NCBI RefSeq assembly: GCF_001280845.1
Contig: NZ_LGHP01000003.1
Location: 404,526 to 468,525 of the forward strand
Reading direction: 5' to 3'
Source of the DNA: Bacillus sp. FJAT-28004
GTDB lineage: Bacteria; Bacillota; Bacilli; Paenibacillales; Paenibacillaceae
Length of the DNA: 64,000 bases
Shown: positions 52,015-60,185 of the stretch, piece after piece
Numbering within the stretch: the stretch's first letter is position 1
Layout: every line of letters starts with the position of its first letter
The notes under the pieces: model-generated
What the model was told of the DNA's origin: nothing
Seen by the model: only the letters and a program-made list of their open reading frames with translations
Database searches by the model: none
Program-made: the position numbers and the translations under genes

Positions 52015-53859
52015 TCAGCTTATAACAACTTTATATTGCTTTAACCATAAATTTACCTGATATAAATAAGCGAACAGCTGCGGACCAGACATCAGCTGAC
52101 CAAACCAAGGCGTATTCGAGCTCGCGGATTCCGACTCGGTTAGCGCTCTGATCTTTTCCACATTGATTAACGGAAGGAGCGGAGAGCTGGAATCATTCAG
52201 TACATCGAGCAACAGTCCTTTGACGGCGGCCAAATAGTTTGGATTATGCGTTTTAGGATACGGGCTTTTTTTGCGAGTCAATACGTCTTCAGGTAATATA
52301 CCGCGCAGCGACTTGCGCAATATTCCTTTTTCCCGATCACCGGATGTCTTGATCTCCCACGGAATGTTCCACACATACTCGACTAGCCGATGATCGCAGA
52401 AAGGGACACGAACCTCTAAGCCTGCTGCCATACTCATTCGATCCTTGCGGTCTAGAAGCGTTGGCATGAAGCGGGTAATATTCAAATAAGACATTTGCCG
52501 CATCTTGCGCAGCTGCTCAGATTCCCCATCCAGATGAGGCACCTCCGCTATCGCTTGTGAATAACGGTCCCCGATGTAATCGAGCGGTTTAATCCATGCG
52601 GCAACGTCAGGTGCGAGCAAATCGGCACGCATAGTGGAAGCAAGCGACCATGGAAAGGTATTTGCATTCAAAGCTTCTTCGCGATGAAACCAAGGATAGC
52701 CGCCAAAAATTTCATCGGCAGCTTCGCCAGATATCGCTACGGTTGCATCTTTTTTAATTTCATGGCAAAACAGCAGAAGTGAAGCATCAACATCGGCCAT
52801 GCCCGGTAGATCGCGAGCGAAGGTAGCCGCTTTTAAAGCGCCGACTAAATCTGGCGTATCGAACTGTATGGGATGATGGATTGTACCCAGATGCGACGTC
52901 ATTCTCTCGATCCATGGAGCATCACTATTAGGCTGGAAGGCATGCGCCTTAAAATGTTTATCGTTATCTGCGTAATCCACAGAGTACGTATGGACATTCC
53001 CTTGCCCGTTTTCGTTGTAATAATTGACGGCAAGTGTAGTTAGCGCACTGGAATCGAGGCCGCCAGATAACAAGGTGCATACAGGAACGTCGGAAACGAG
53101 CTGACGCTCAACCGTATCCTTTAGCAGCCCTCCCACATGTTCTGCGGTTTCATCTACATTTTGCCCATGAGGACTGCTCTCTAGCTGCCAGTACGTAATT
53201 GTCTTTACGCCTGCATGGTTGACCGTCATACACCGACCAGGTCTAAGCTCGCTGATTTGTTTATATACACCATGGCCTGGAGTGCGTGCTGGTCCTAAAA
53301 TGAAAATTTCAGCAAGACCTTCCGCGCCAACTTCTGGCAGTACAGCAGGGTGTGCCAATATACATTTTTGTTCGGAGCCAAAAATAAATAAACCGTCCTG
53401 TGTGCTATAGAACAGCGGTTTAACGCCAAGCCGATCACGAGCTAAGAAGAGCTCTTGCTCTGCCACATTCCATATTGCAAATGCAAATATTCCATTAAAA
53501 CGCTCTACACAAGCCTTGCCCCATTCCATAAAAGCGACCAGAAGCACTTCAGTGTCACAATTTGTTGTAAAGTTTCTGCCCCTGCTTTCCAATTCCTTGC
53601 GAAGTTCTGGTGCATTATACAATTCCCCGTTATAGACAACCACATATTTGTCATCGCCGGTATGGCGAATCATTGGCTGTGCCCCGTTCTCCGGATCAAT
53701 GACGGATAAACGTCGATGGCCTAAAGCGCAATGCGCTGATATCCACGTACCGGAAGCGTCGGGACCGCGCGGTGCAAGGGTGTCTGTCATCTTCTCTAAG
53801 CTTTCACTTTGCTTAGTCAGATCACGGTTCCAGTCGATCCAGCCGGTAATTCCACACAT
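52015..53859 (-). CDS. asnB: Asparagine synthase (glutamine-hydrolysing)
   Basis: 614 residues. Cys2 right after the initiator Met gives the Ntn glutaminase nucleophile (MCGITGWIDW), so ATG 53859 is the start although an ATG three codons upstream exists. RGPDASG, YNGELYN and RDRLGVKPL follow; the synthetase domain has the PP-loop LLSGGLDSSALT and AISGEAADEIFGGYPWF. It makes asparagine from aspartate, ATP and glutamine. The length equals that of the Bacillus AsnO paralogue, but which paralogue it is cannot be decided. RBS GAGAGGAATG. Confidence 0.93.
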   Translation of the reverse strand: MCGITGWIDWNRDLTKQSESLEKMTDTLAPRGPDASGTWISAHCALGHRRLSVIDPENGAQPMIRHTGDDKYVVVYNGELYNAPELRKELESRGRNFTTNCDTEVLLVAFMEWGKACVERFNGIFAFAIWNVAEQELFLARDRLGVKPLFYSTQDGLFIFGSEQKCILAHPAVLPEVGAEGLAEIFILGPARTPGHGVYKQISELRPGRCMTVNHAGVKTITYWQLESSPHGQNVDETAEHVGGLLKDTVERQLVSDVPVCTLLSGGLDSSALTTLAVNYYNENGQGNVHTYSVDYADNDKHFKAHAFQPNSDAPWIERMTSHLGTIHHPIQFDTPDLVGALKAATFARDLPGMADVDASLLLFCHEIKKDATVAISGEAADEIFGGYPWFHREEALNANTFPWSLASTMRADLLAPDVAAWIKPLDYIGDRYSQAIAEVPHLDGESEQLRKMRQMSYLNITRFMPTLLDRKDRMSMAAGLEVRVPFCDHRLVEYVWNIPWEIKTSGDREKGILRKSLRGILPEDVLTRKKSPYPKTHNPNYLAAVKGLLLDVLNDSSSPLLPLINVEKIRALTESESASSNTPWFGQLMSGPQLFAYLYQVNLWLKQYKVVIS

Positions 53860-54000
53860 CGATCTCATTCCTCTCTTTTGCTGTTCTCAATGTAGCGATA
53901 ATATCAGTTATATGCAGAATAAGGGATAAAATGTCTGTCCGACGGGGGATGCTAGAGGTGGCTGTGAAAAGTTTTAAACGCAGGAAGGAGTGTGCGATTG

Positions 54001-54333
54001 ATGGTTGAACAGAAAGCCGGAAATGAAGAACGCAAACATTATTACGTTTCGGTTCAGGCGGGACAAATATTAGAGGATCCGCAAGCAGCTGCGTATGAGC
54101 TTGAGATAATAGTGAATGAGCATGAGCATACGAAGCTTAGAGAGCTGTTTGATGAGCTATCAAGCATGGATGAAGCGGAAATGCTTCATTTCTCGCACAG
54201 TCCGTTTGGTTCAGCAAGCGACAGCGAAATCAATGCTGGTTATGATGAGTTGATTGAGCGAATCTACAGGCAATTGTATGAGTTCGGAACGGACACGACT
54301 AAGCAGCATATCGAATCAATGCAGTTTTTTTAA
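54001..54333 (+). CDS. Conserved hypothetical small acidic protein
   Basis: 110 residues, very acidic, beta strand start (HYYVSVQAGQILEDP) then helices (EHTKLRELFDELSSMDEAEM) and a His-containing HFSHSPFGSAS loop. No known catalytic motif. AAGGAG lies ten bases before the ATG; TTG at 53998 is an alternative. It has its own terminator downstream and probably is a single-gene unit. Confidence 0.65.
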   Translation: MVEQKAGNEERKHYYVSVQAGQILEDPQAAAYELEIIVNEHEHTKLRELFDELSSMDEAEMLHFSHSPFGSASDSEINAGYDELIERIYRQLYEFGTDTTKQHIESMQFF

Positions 54334-54365
54334 TGAGCGGGATGAGTATTGCTAGGCACAGTAAA

Positions 54366-54415
54366 CAGGATGTTGCAGAAGCGTAATAGCTGCTGCAACA
54401 TCCTGTTTTATTTTA
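54366..54415 (+). terminator. Terminator after the 110-residue gene
   Basis: CAGGATGTTGCAG and CTGCAACATCCTG form a 13-base perfect stem, followed by TTTTATTTTAT. Confidence 0.92.
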
Positions 54416-54574
54416 TAAAAGATCGATAATTGTACAGAAAATAACATAGATGATACTGAAAAAATGAAATAAGAATGTTTTTTCCTATTATATCGCTGTT
54501 TTTGAGCAATCAATTCTATTATGTTGGTACAAAAAATGATATACTTCTACAAAAAATAGTGGAGGGTTTTCGTT

Positions 54575-55183
54575 TTGCAAAAGTTAGTTTTTTTTGTCGG
54601 AGTAGCAGGGACGGGTAAAACAACGGTAGCTAGAAAGCTAGCTGCTCGCATTCCAGCTGCTTTTCTTGACCGTGATACAATTGGCGGTCGATTTGTTGAG
54701 GCTATTTTGGAGATAAACGGGTTGGATAAAAGAGATCGAGATTCTGATTACTACAAAAAGCATTTGCGTGATCTGGAATATGATACTGCAAAGGACGTAT
54801 GTATCGAAAATTTGGCAGCAGGACAAAACGTATTTATGATTTCACCGTTTACAGCAGAGCTGAAAAACAAACAGTGGATTGAAGAGGTTGTTGAAGCAGC
54901 TGGATTAACGATGAGTGAAGTAGACATTAAAGTTGTTGTCGTAACACTGCTGGATATGGAGTTGCAAAAAAATCGTATCGTTGGTCGTCAAACGGAACGC
55001 GACCAGTGGAAACTGAACAACTGGGGCGATTTTGAGAAGCGTATTGAATTTGTACCGCAAATCAATTGGGACATTCCAAGCTCCTCGATTCTTGTGTTTG
55101 ATAATAGTGGAGAGCTTACAGACGAGAAATCAGAGCAATTATTCCAATTCGTTAATGAAAAGCAGGCATCCTTTTCGGTCTAA
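54575..55183 (+). CDS. P-loop ATP-binding kinase-like protein
   Basis: 202 residues from a TTG with GGAGGG eight bases upstream. Walker A GVAGTGKTT at residues 9-17, a DRD after strand 2 (AAFLDRDTIGG), and a lid-like RIVGRQTERDQW. The plan is that of small-molecule kinases of the AAA_33 group (phosphotransferases for sugars, nucleosides or antibiotics). Substrate unknown. Upstream is AT-rich with a 20-base-spaced TACAAAAAAT repeat. Confidence 0.75.
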   Translation: MQKLVFFVGVAGTGKTTVARKLAARIPAAFLDRDTIGGRFVEAILEINGLDKRDRDSDYYKKHLRDLEYDTAKDVCIENLAAGQNVFMISPFTAELKNKQWIEEVVEAAGLTMSEVDIKVVVVTLLDMELQKNRIVGRQTERDQWKLNNWGDFEKRIEFVPQINWDIPSSSILVFDNSGELTDEKSEQLFQFVNEKQASFSV

Positions 55184-55214
55184 TACGGTCGGGTTTGAAA
55201 ACATTTAAATAAGC

Positions 55215-55258
55215 AAAGGCGGCTTCAAACGGTAAATAACCGTTGATGCCGCCTTTTT
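55215..55258. terminator. Bidirectional terminator
   Basis: AAAGGCGGC...AACGGT pairs with ACCGTT...GCCGCCTTTTT, between the converging kinase and LysR genes. Confidence 0.9.
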
Positions 55259-55274
55259 ATTTGTAAGGATTTAA

Positions 55275-56168
55275 TTATACCTTTGCATAGAAGGACTTCA
55301 AATGCTGGATAAAAGCTTGTGCCGCTGCCTTAGGCTCACGTGATTTATGTGTAATAATGCCATGTGTCATTGTTAACTCTTGCTTCAAGGGCAGTGACAG
55401 CAATGTGCCCGCAGCTACCTCTTGCGTTACATTCGATTCCGGTACGAAGGCGATGCCCATGCCGCACGCGACCGTCTGCTTTATAAGCTCGATGCTGGAA
55501 AATGACAGCTGATCGGCAAGCTCAACATCGAATTCTCTCAGTACATCGCGTCCGTACGTGTGATAGATGCATTGGTCTCCGAAGCTGATGAAGGCGCACT
55601 CGTGTAAGGATTGCCATCCTAATCGCTCAAATCGCTCTTGCAAAGCAGGAGCACAGATCAGCACGAGACTCTCTTCTATTAGAGGCGTGAATAGAAGGTC
55701 ATCGCGTTCTGGTGCCTGAGGCACGATGCCTAAGTCAGCGCGATGATTCACGATTTGCGCAGTAATATCATGTTGCAGGCCGGGATTTAAATGCAGCTTA
55801 ATCTTAGTAAATTGTTTTAGGAAGCCGGTTAAAAAATGCGGTAAATGAGAGATGGCAAACGACTCCAAAGCTCCAATTCGAACGATACCGGACGGCATGT
55901 CGGATGTCGAAAGCGCATCCTGGAGAGATTGCCCGAGCTGGATAAATTGATATGCATAGGGAGCTAACTGCAAGCCTGCTTCCGTTGGTTCTACGCCACG
56001 CGGCAAACGGTGAAACAGCTTCTTGCCGCTCGTTGTTTCCAAATGTCGAATATGAGAGGTTACCGTCGATTGCACGTAGCCGAGTCGATCCGCGGCGCCG
56101 CTGAAGCTTTTCTCCTCCAGCACGGCAGCAAATGTAATGAAAAAACGTCCTTCCCAAGCCTCCAGCAT
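55275..56168 (-). CDS. LysR-family transcriptional regulator
   Basis: 297 residues. N-terminal LysR helix-turn-helix (FFITFAAVLEEKSFSGAADRLGYVQSTVTSHIRHLE), then the periplasmic-binding-like effector domain (GIVRIGALESFAIS to FIQHLKSFY). AGGAGGACTACC precedes the ATG. Divergent from an HPP-family membrane gene with a 115-base shared region holding a 13-base palindrome, the usual arrangement of a LysR regulator and its target. Confidence 0.9.
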   Translation of the reverse strand: MLEAWEGRFFITFAAVLEEKSFSGAADRLGYVQSTVTSHIRHLETTSGKKLFHRLPRGVEPTEAGLQLAPYAYQFIQLGQSLQDALSTSDMPSGIVRIGALESFAISHLPHFLTGFLKQFTKIKLHLNPGLQHDITAQIVNHRADLGIVPQAPERDDLLFTPLIEESLVLICAPALQERFERLGWQSLHECAFISFGDQCIYHTYGRDVLREFDVELADQLSFSSIELIKQTVACGMGIAFVPESNVTQEVAAGTLLSLPLKQELTMTHGIITHKSREPKAAAQAFIQHLKSFYAKV

Positions 56169-56189
56169 GGTAGTCCTCCTTTGATATCA

Positions 56190-56202
56190 CCATTTGAAAT
56201 GG
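56190..56202. promoter_or_regulatory. Palindrome in the LysR/HPP divergent region
   Basis: CCATTT-G-AAATGG, a perfect 13-base inverted repeat 22 bases upstream of the LysR start, a candidate operator. A weak promoter for the HPP gene, TTCAAT-17-TATGAT, lies at about 56218-56246. Confidence 0.4.
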
Positions 56203-56283
56203 ATTACATCGTAAACATTCAATTCTCGAATGGCTTCTCTTATGATAGCATAATGTCATTCATAGAAAAACGGGGGATGAGAG

Positions 56284-56754
56284 ATGCTGAAAAATGTAAG
56301 CTGGAAGCCGCTGGCAGCAGCGGCAGGAGGAACAATCGTTATAGCACTGCTGCTAATGATGGGGGATAAAATGTCGATTACGCTGATGATGGCTCCGTTT
56401 GGGGCGAGCTGCGTTATCGTATTCGTCTTGCCGGATAGTCCGCTTGCTAAAGCAAGGAATGTTGTTGGAGGCCACCTTATTAGTACGGGAGTTGGTTTAG
56501 TGATGCTGCACATATTCGGTGATTCTACTTGGTCAATCGCACTCTCTGTTGGATTATCCATCCTACTAATGCAGCTTACGCGGACGGTGTATCCTCCTGC
56601 AGGTGCTGATCCGCTCGTTGTAATGCTCAGCGGCGCTGGCTGGTCCTATTTGTTTACCCCGGTACTGCTTGGAGCGGTGCTGATTGCGATTTCCGCATAT
56701 GGTTATCGGAAGCTATTAGCGACCAAAACAGCAATTTTAAAGTCAGAGAAATAA
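56284..56754 (+). CDS. HPP-family membrane protein
   Basis: 156 residues with about five membrane helices. Family pattern: LMMAPFGASCVIVFVLPDSPLAKARNVVGGHLIS, then TRTVYPPAGADPLVVML with the conserved PPAGA. HPP proteins are integral membrane proteins, in cyanobacteria and plants linked to nitrite transport. Likely regulated by the divergent LysR protein. RBS GGGGGATGAGAG. Confidence 0.82.
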   Translation: MLKNVSWKPLAAAAGGTIVIALLLMMGDKMSITLMMAPFGASCVIVFVLPDSPLAKARNVVGGHLISTGVGLVMLHIFGDSTWSIALSVGLSILLMQLTRTVYPPAGADPLVVMLSGAGWSYLFTPVLLGAVLIAISAYGYRKLLATKTAILKSEK

Positions 56755-56799
56755 AAACAAGGCTGATCCAAATGGTAATTACCGGGATCGGCCTTGTTT
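56755..56799 (+). terminator. Terminator after the HPP gene
   Basis: AAACAAGGC-GATCC pairs with GGGATC-GCCTTGTTT around a 14-base loop, directly after the stop codon. Confidence 0.85.
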
Positions 56800-56814
56800 G
56801 AATTTATGAGTATA

Positions 56815-56840
56815 AAATAAAAAACCACCTGATTAGGCGG
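56815..56840 (-). terminator. Terminator of the 43-residue gene
   Basis: On the minus strand CCGCCT-AATC-AGGTGG forms a six-base stem (one G-T pair) followed by TTTTTTATTTT. Confidence 0.65.
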
Positions 56841-56857
56841 CGTTAATGGATAATCAT

Positions 56858-56875
56858 ATGGCGTCCCGGAAGGAC
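56858..56875 (-). repeat. 18-bp exact repeat, copy A
   Basis: GTCCTTCCGGGACGCCAT on the minus strand, between the 43-residue gene and its terminator. Identical to copy B at 58393-58410. Confidence 0.8.
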
Positions 56876-56934
56876 TCGTTCTGCTCCGTTTAGTGTTTCG
56901 CATTTTACATGCGTAGATTGGATAACATGGTCAA

Positions 56935-57066
56935 CTAATCTCGTTTAAGACGTCGTCTTGCCTTAGACCACATTTTGATCCACACTTGATCTTCGTCATC
57001 ACGGTAAAAACGGATCCCGATCAATTTCAAGGGAGACCATATTTCTTTGAAATAGTAGTTGGGCAT
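56935..57066 (-). CDS. Small basic protein, 43 residues, unknown
   Basis: Starts MPNYYFKEIWSPLKLIGIRF, then YRDDEDQVWIKMW and a strongly basic end (SKARRRLKRD). AGGAGAGACAAAG gives a good ribosome site before the ATG, and a terminator lies about 95 bases after the stop, so expression as a short transcript is credible. Trp- and Tyr-rich, no homologue recognised. Confidence 0.5.
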   Translation of the reverse strand: MPNYYFKEIWSPLKLIGIRFYRDDEDQVWIKMWSKARRRLKRD

Positions 57067-57216
57067 CTTTGTCTCTCCTAATGAAATAATATATAGGGAG
57101 TATTATATGCTCATTGGGTGAAAATATTTGTCGCATCTTGTGTGAATAAATTAGCAAATATTGTCGAATTAGGATTATGCTGTGCTAAACATTACTTGTA
57201 AATTTGTCTGAACATA

Positions 57217-57252
57217 TAAAAAGACCCACAGTGTGTAATGAATGTGGGTCAG
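57217..57252 (-). terminator. Terminator of the 240-residue gene
   Basis: On the minus strand GACCCACA pairs with TGTGGGTC across 12 bases, followed by TTTTTATATG. Confidence 0.88.
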
Positions 57253-57288
57253 CAGCTGTAACATGATGAAAGGGTCTATTAATTAAGC

Positions 57289-58011
57289 TTAGTTTCGGTC
57301 AATAACTGAACCGCTAAAATGAACTTCGGTAACTGTTGGGTTGATGAAGGTTGTTATAGGGGTTGGTCCATCGTCTCCATCGCCTGCCGCTACAAAAAAA
57401 CCATTAGCCACTCCTGCTGCACCAGTTAAAAAATATCGGTGTGTTTTACCAAAAATTTTTGTATCCGTACATGCAAAAGATGTTGTCACTGTATTAGTCA
57501 TTAGAGTACCAGCAGGTGCAGTCTCTGACAACTCTGTTATATGACCGGAATCAACGACTGTACAAAGGCGAGTTCCGGTTAACGGGGCATCACGCCAAAT
57601 ACTAAATTGCATTTTTTGCGAAAAAATCGTGATTTCAGGTCCTGGATTAATGGTTGTAACGCCAAAATTCCAAACGATTGTCGCTTTTAACTCTTCGCGG
57701 TCATTTCTATCAATACGACTTAAGGTGATGAATAATCCATCTATAGGAAGTTCTGAACCGAAACTGTCAGGCGGGGTTGGAAGCGGAAATGTTGTAATAG
57801 CCGGGCCTCCAGGAATCATAGGGTTAGGAACTTCTATAAAATCGTACCATTTAAGCAATCGTCTCGGTCTACATCTAACTTTCTTTTTCATTTTTCTATT
57901 GACGATAATAATGCTAGTTTGGTTAGAGTTAAATATTTTTGTTTCGTTTTTACAAACGTCTGTTTCTTTTTTAGAAACTTTTGTTTTTCGATGGGGTTTA
58001 GGACAATTCAA
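57289..58011 (-). CDS. Uncharacterised beta-rich protein, possible surface or spore-surface protein
   Basis: 240 residues from a TTG with GGAGGTGC nine bases upstream. The first 50 residues are basic and contain three Cys (PKPHRKTKVSKKETDVC, KKKVRCRPRRL); the rest is Thr-, Pro- and Gly-rich with strand-like repeats (MQFSIWRDAPLTGTRLCTVVD, THRYFLTGAAGVANGFFVAAG). There is no signal peptide or membrane helix. The strand-rich second half recalls jelly-roll-like C-terminal domains of exosporium proteins, but that is only an impression. No family recognised. Confidence 0.6.
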   Translation of the reverse strand: MNCPKPHRKTKVSKKETDVCKNETKIFNSNQTSIIIVNRKMKKKVRCRPRRLLKWYDFIEVPNPMIPGGPAITTFPLPTPPDSFGSELPIDGLFITLSRIDRNDREELKATIVWNFGVTTINPGPEITIFSQKMQFSIWRDAPLTGTRLCTVVDSGHITELSETAPAGTLMTNTVTTSFACTDTKIFGKTHRYFLTGAAGVANGFFVAAGDGDDGPTPITTFINPTVTEVHFSGSVIDRN

Positions 58012-58312
58012 AAGTAAAGCACCTCCAAATAAATTTTTGTATACTATGTCTTTTATCTATTAGAGGTAAGTGCATCTGTCCCAGGGACTATAAAAAAATA
58101 GGTATATTAGTAGTTTTTAATAATAACACTCAACAATGAAGTTTAATGCATCCAGACTTGATAGTAACTGTGTGGAATTAGGGTCAAACAGTACAAGGAG
58201 GAATAACGAAGATGGACTTGCGAACAAAGTCGGTTCATGTAGTAAATTATGGGAATATGATCAAAATTCCGTTTATGGATATTAACTGTCGTATTCTCGC
58301 GATCAGCAAAAC

Positions 58313-58358
58313 AAAAAAAACCCGCTAAATCCTTGTTAACCAAGGTTTTAGCGGGTTT
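58313..58358. terminator. Strong terminator in the 58-kb intergenic region
   Basis: AAACCCGCTAAA..CCTTG pairs with CAAGG..TTTAGCGGGTTT, with an eight-base T run on the minus strand. No gene ends close by, so it may end a short RNA that contains repeat copy B. Confidence 0.88.
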
Positions 58359-58392
58359 ATGTAAATCATTAAAATGATCTAGGTAATTCTTA

Positions 58393-58410
58393 ATGGCGTC
58401 CCGGAAGGAC
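58393..58410 (-). repeat. 18-bp exact repeat, copy B
   Basis: Same sequence and orientation as copy A (56858-56875). A possible promoter, TTTACA-17-TAATTA, lies upstream on the minus strand (58478-58450) and a strong terminator downstream, outlining a transcript of about 130 bases. Confidence 0.8.
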
Positions 58411-58549
58411 GTAGGTTTCAAGGAGAAATCCTTTATACATCAACGATTTTAATTAGAATTGTGTAAAACGAGTGTAAAATGACTTAGATTTTTATCTGCA
58501 GCAGTTCCGCGAAGCCAAATTTTCCAACATCATGTCTCGCGCGCTCCTC

Positions 58550-58723
58550 TCATTGATCTTTTCCCCTTTCCCGTTCAGTCAAATCCTGTTTGCCAAAACG
58601 GATGATCAGCCGGTCCTCCGAGTACCTCGCGCCTTCAACCTGCCAGCCCATCAACGATCTTGGCAAAATAACCTTCCATTTTTTGGCGCTAGCATCTACT
58701 GTCAATTCGTTGTCTTTCTGCCG
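58550..58723 (-). pseudogene. Gene debris: open frame without start
   Basis: The minus strand encodes a plausible beta-rich peptide (DNELTVDASAKKWKVILP, WQVEGARYSEDRLIIRF) ending in a charged tail, bounded by stop codons at both ends with no good start or ribosome site. It looks like the C-terminal remnant of a lost gene. The rest of the 860-base gap 58012-58871 holds only the terminator and repeat listed separately. Confidence 0.3.
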
Positions 58724-58871
58724 TTAAGTCCAGAGTTTTATAGCGGCACTACACTTGCTTGCAATTATAGGATTGCTTCAAAGGATTAGCTTTTCATCAA
58801 GCCTTTTGAACAGTATATAAATTCCATATGCCGCTAATAATAATTACATCAATTATAAGGGGCAAATTCAT

Positions 58872-60185
58872 ATGGATAATTTAGTCCAGGAAATGAAAAC
58901 CACGTTCGCTGATCATGATGATTTTTTCATTCATGAAGAGCAATTTGATCAAACAGCCATTTATCTTATAGGATTTGACACGCTTATTGATTTTACAAAG
59001 ACAAATTTATATGTTCGACAAATGGCTCAAGTATCTGCTTCAGTTAATGAACTATTAATAAACCTTAGCGACCAGCTTGACGTTAATGCTGAACAGATCA
59101 AAAAAGCCATTTTAGAAGGCAAATTAGTGGTTGTCTCAGAAAGCAAACGTAACGCTATTGTGGAACCCGTCCACAGCAACCTGAGGCGAAGCATTGGTGA
59201 GCCCCAAAATGAAAGTCCCATTCATGGTCCTTTGGACGCCTTTGGAGAGGATATAGATATTAACATAGGGCTCATCCGAAAGAGACTGGACACTGAACGA
59301 CTGTGCCATTGTTCATACCAAGTTGGGGAGTTAACAAGCCGAAAGATCTCAATGCTTTATATTAAAGGAAAAGCTTCAAGTGTTCTTATTGAAAAAGTTG
59401 ACCGGCAATTAAAACAAATTGAATCGGACATCGATACGATTGATGACCTGAATAAGCATTTTGGTCATCGTAAATTCAATCCTGTCAGTCATCTATTCTC
59501 AACTGAGATTCCGATTCAAGCTGTCGATTCGTTAAAAAAGAACAGAATCGTTCTTTTTTTGGACAATTATCCCTTCGCGTTTGTTTTTCCTCACCTTTTT
59601 GGGGATATGTTGAGTACTGCAAACGATCGAAATTTCCCTATTGGGTTGTCACTCATGATTCGAACCCTAAGGGGATTAGGAGCTTTGGTCACACTTATCC
59701 TTCCCGCTTTATATGTTGCCTTAACGTCAGTTAACCCTGAAATATTAAAAACAGATCTCGCCTTGTTTATCGCAGAAAGCAGAGAAGGCGTTCCATTAAC
59801 ATCCATACTTGAAACGATTGTAATGGTCGGATTGGTTGATTTAATAACTGAAGCGATCGTGAGACTCCCTAAAAGCGTAGGCCCTACCGTTACAATGGTT
59901 GGCGGAGTCATACTTGGCCAAGCGATGGTTGAAGCGAAATTAGTCAGTAATTTATTAGTCATCGTGACAACAATAATGTTGATTGGAAGTTCTGTCGTAA
60001 TAGGAGTGCAAAATTCCATGTACCTTCGTGTCCTAAAATACCCTGTTTTAATTTTGGCATCTGTTTACGGTATTGTGGGTTTATTTACCGGATTAATATT
60101 AATATGCATATATTTGGCGAGTTTAACGACATGCGATATTCCTTATATGACATTTCGCATGAAAGGAAAGGGAGACACAAAGTGA
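58872..60185 (+). CDS. GerA-family germinant-receptor subunit A (operon 2)
   Basis: 437 residues. N-terminal soluble domain to about 225, with IGLIRKRLDTERLCHCSYQVGEL and KNRIVLFLDNYPFAFVFP, then the membrane domain LSLMIRTLRGLGALVTLILPALYVALTS, FIAESREGVPL, IVRLPKSVGPTVTMVGGVILGQAMVEA. First gene of a plus-strand gerABC operon; AAGGGGCAAATTCAT precedes the ATG. More AT-rich than operon 1 and its coding genes. Confidence 0.92.
   Translation: MDNLVQEMKTTFADHDDFFIHEEQFDQTAIYLIGFDTLIDFTKTNLYVRQMAQVSASVNELLINLSDQLDVNAEQIKKAILEGKLVVVSESKRNAIVEPVHSNLRRSIGEPQNESPIHGPLDAFGEDIDINIGLIRKRLDTERLCHCSYQVGELTSRKISMLYIKGKASSVLIEKVDRQLKQIESDIDTIDDLNKHFGHRKFNPVSHLFSTEIPIQAVDSLKKNRIVLFLDNYPFAFVFPHLFGDMLSTANDRNFPIGLSLMIRTLRGLGALVTLILPALYVALTSVNPEILKTDLALFIAESREGVPLTSILETIVMVGLVDLITEAIVRLPKSVGPTVTMVGGVILGQAMVEAKLVSNLLVIVTTIMLIGSSVVIGVQNSMYLRVLKYPVLILASVYGIVGLFTGLILICIYLASLTTCDIPYMTFRMKGKGDTK

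Noticed and set aside
56703..56903. 66-residue minus-strand frame containing repeat copy A
   Set aside because: No ribosome site; it reads through two terminators.
58143..58421. 92-residue minus-strand frame
   Set aside because: It reads through a strong terminator stem and has no ribosome site; its start is mainly repeat copy B.
58462..58478. Two TGTAAA hexamers at 11-bp spacing read as a Pho box
   Set aside because: Only two half-sites, no gene starts close by in the right direction, and one hexamer doubles as a -35 of the proposed small RNA.
58532..58789. 85-residue plus-strand frame
   Set aside because: No ribosome site; the opposite strand has the more protein-like frame.
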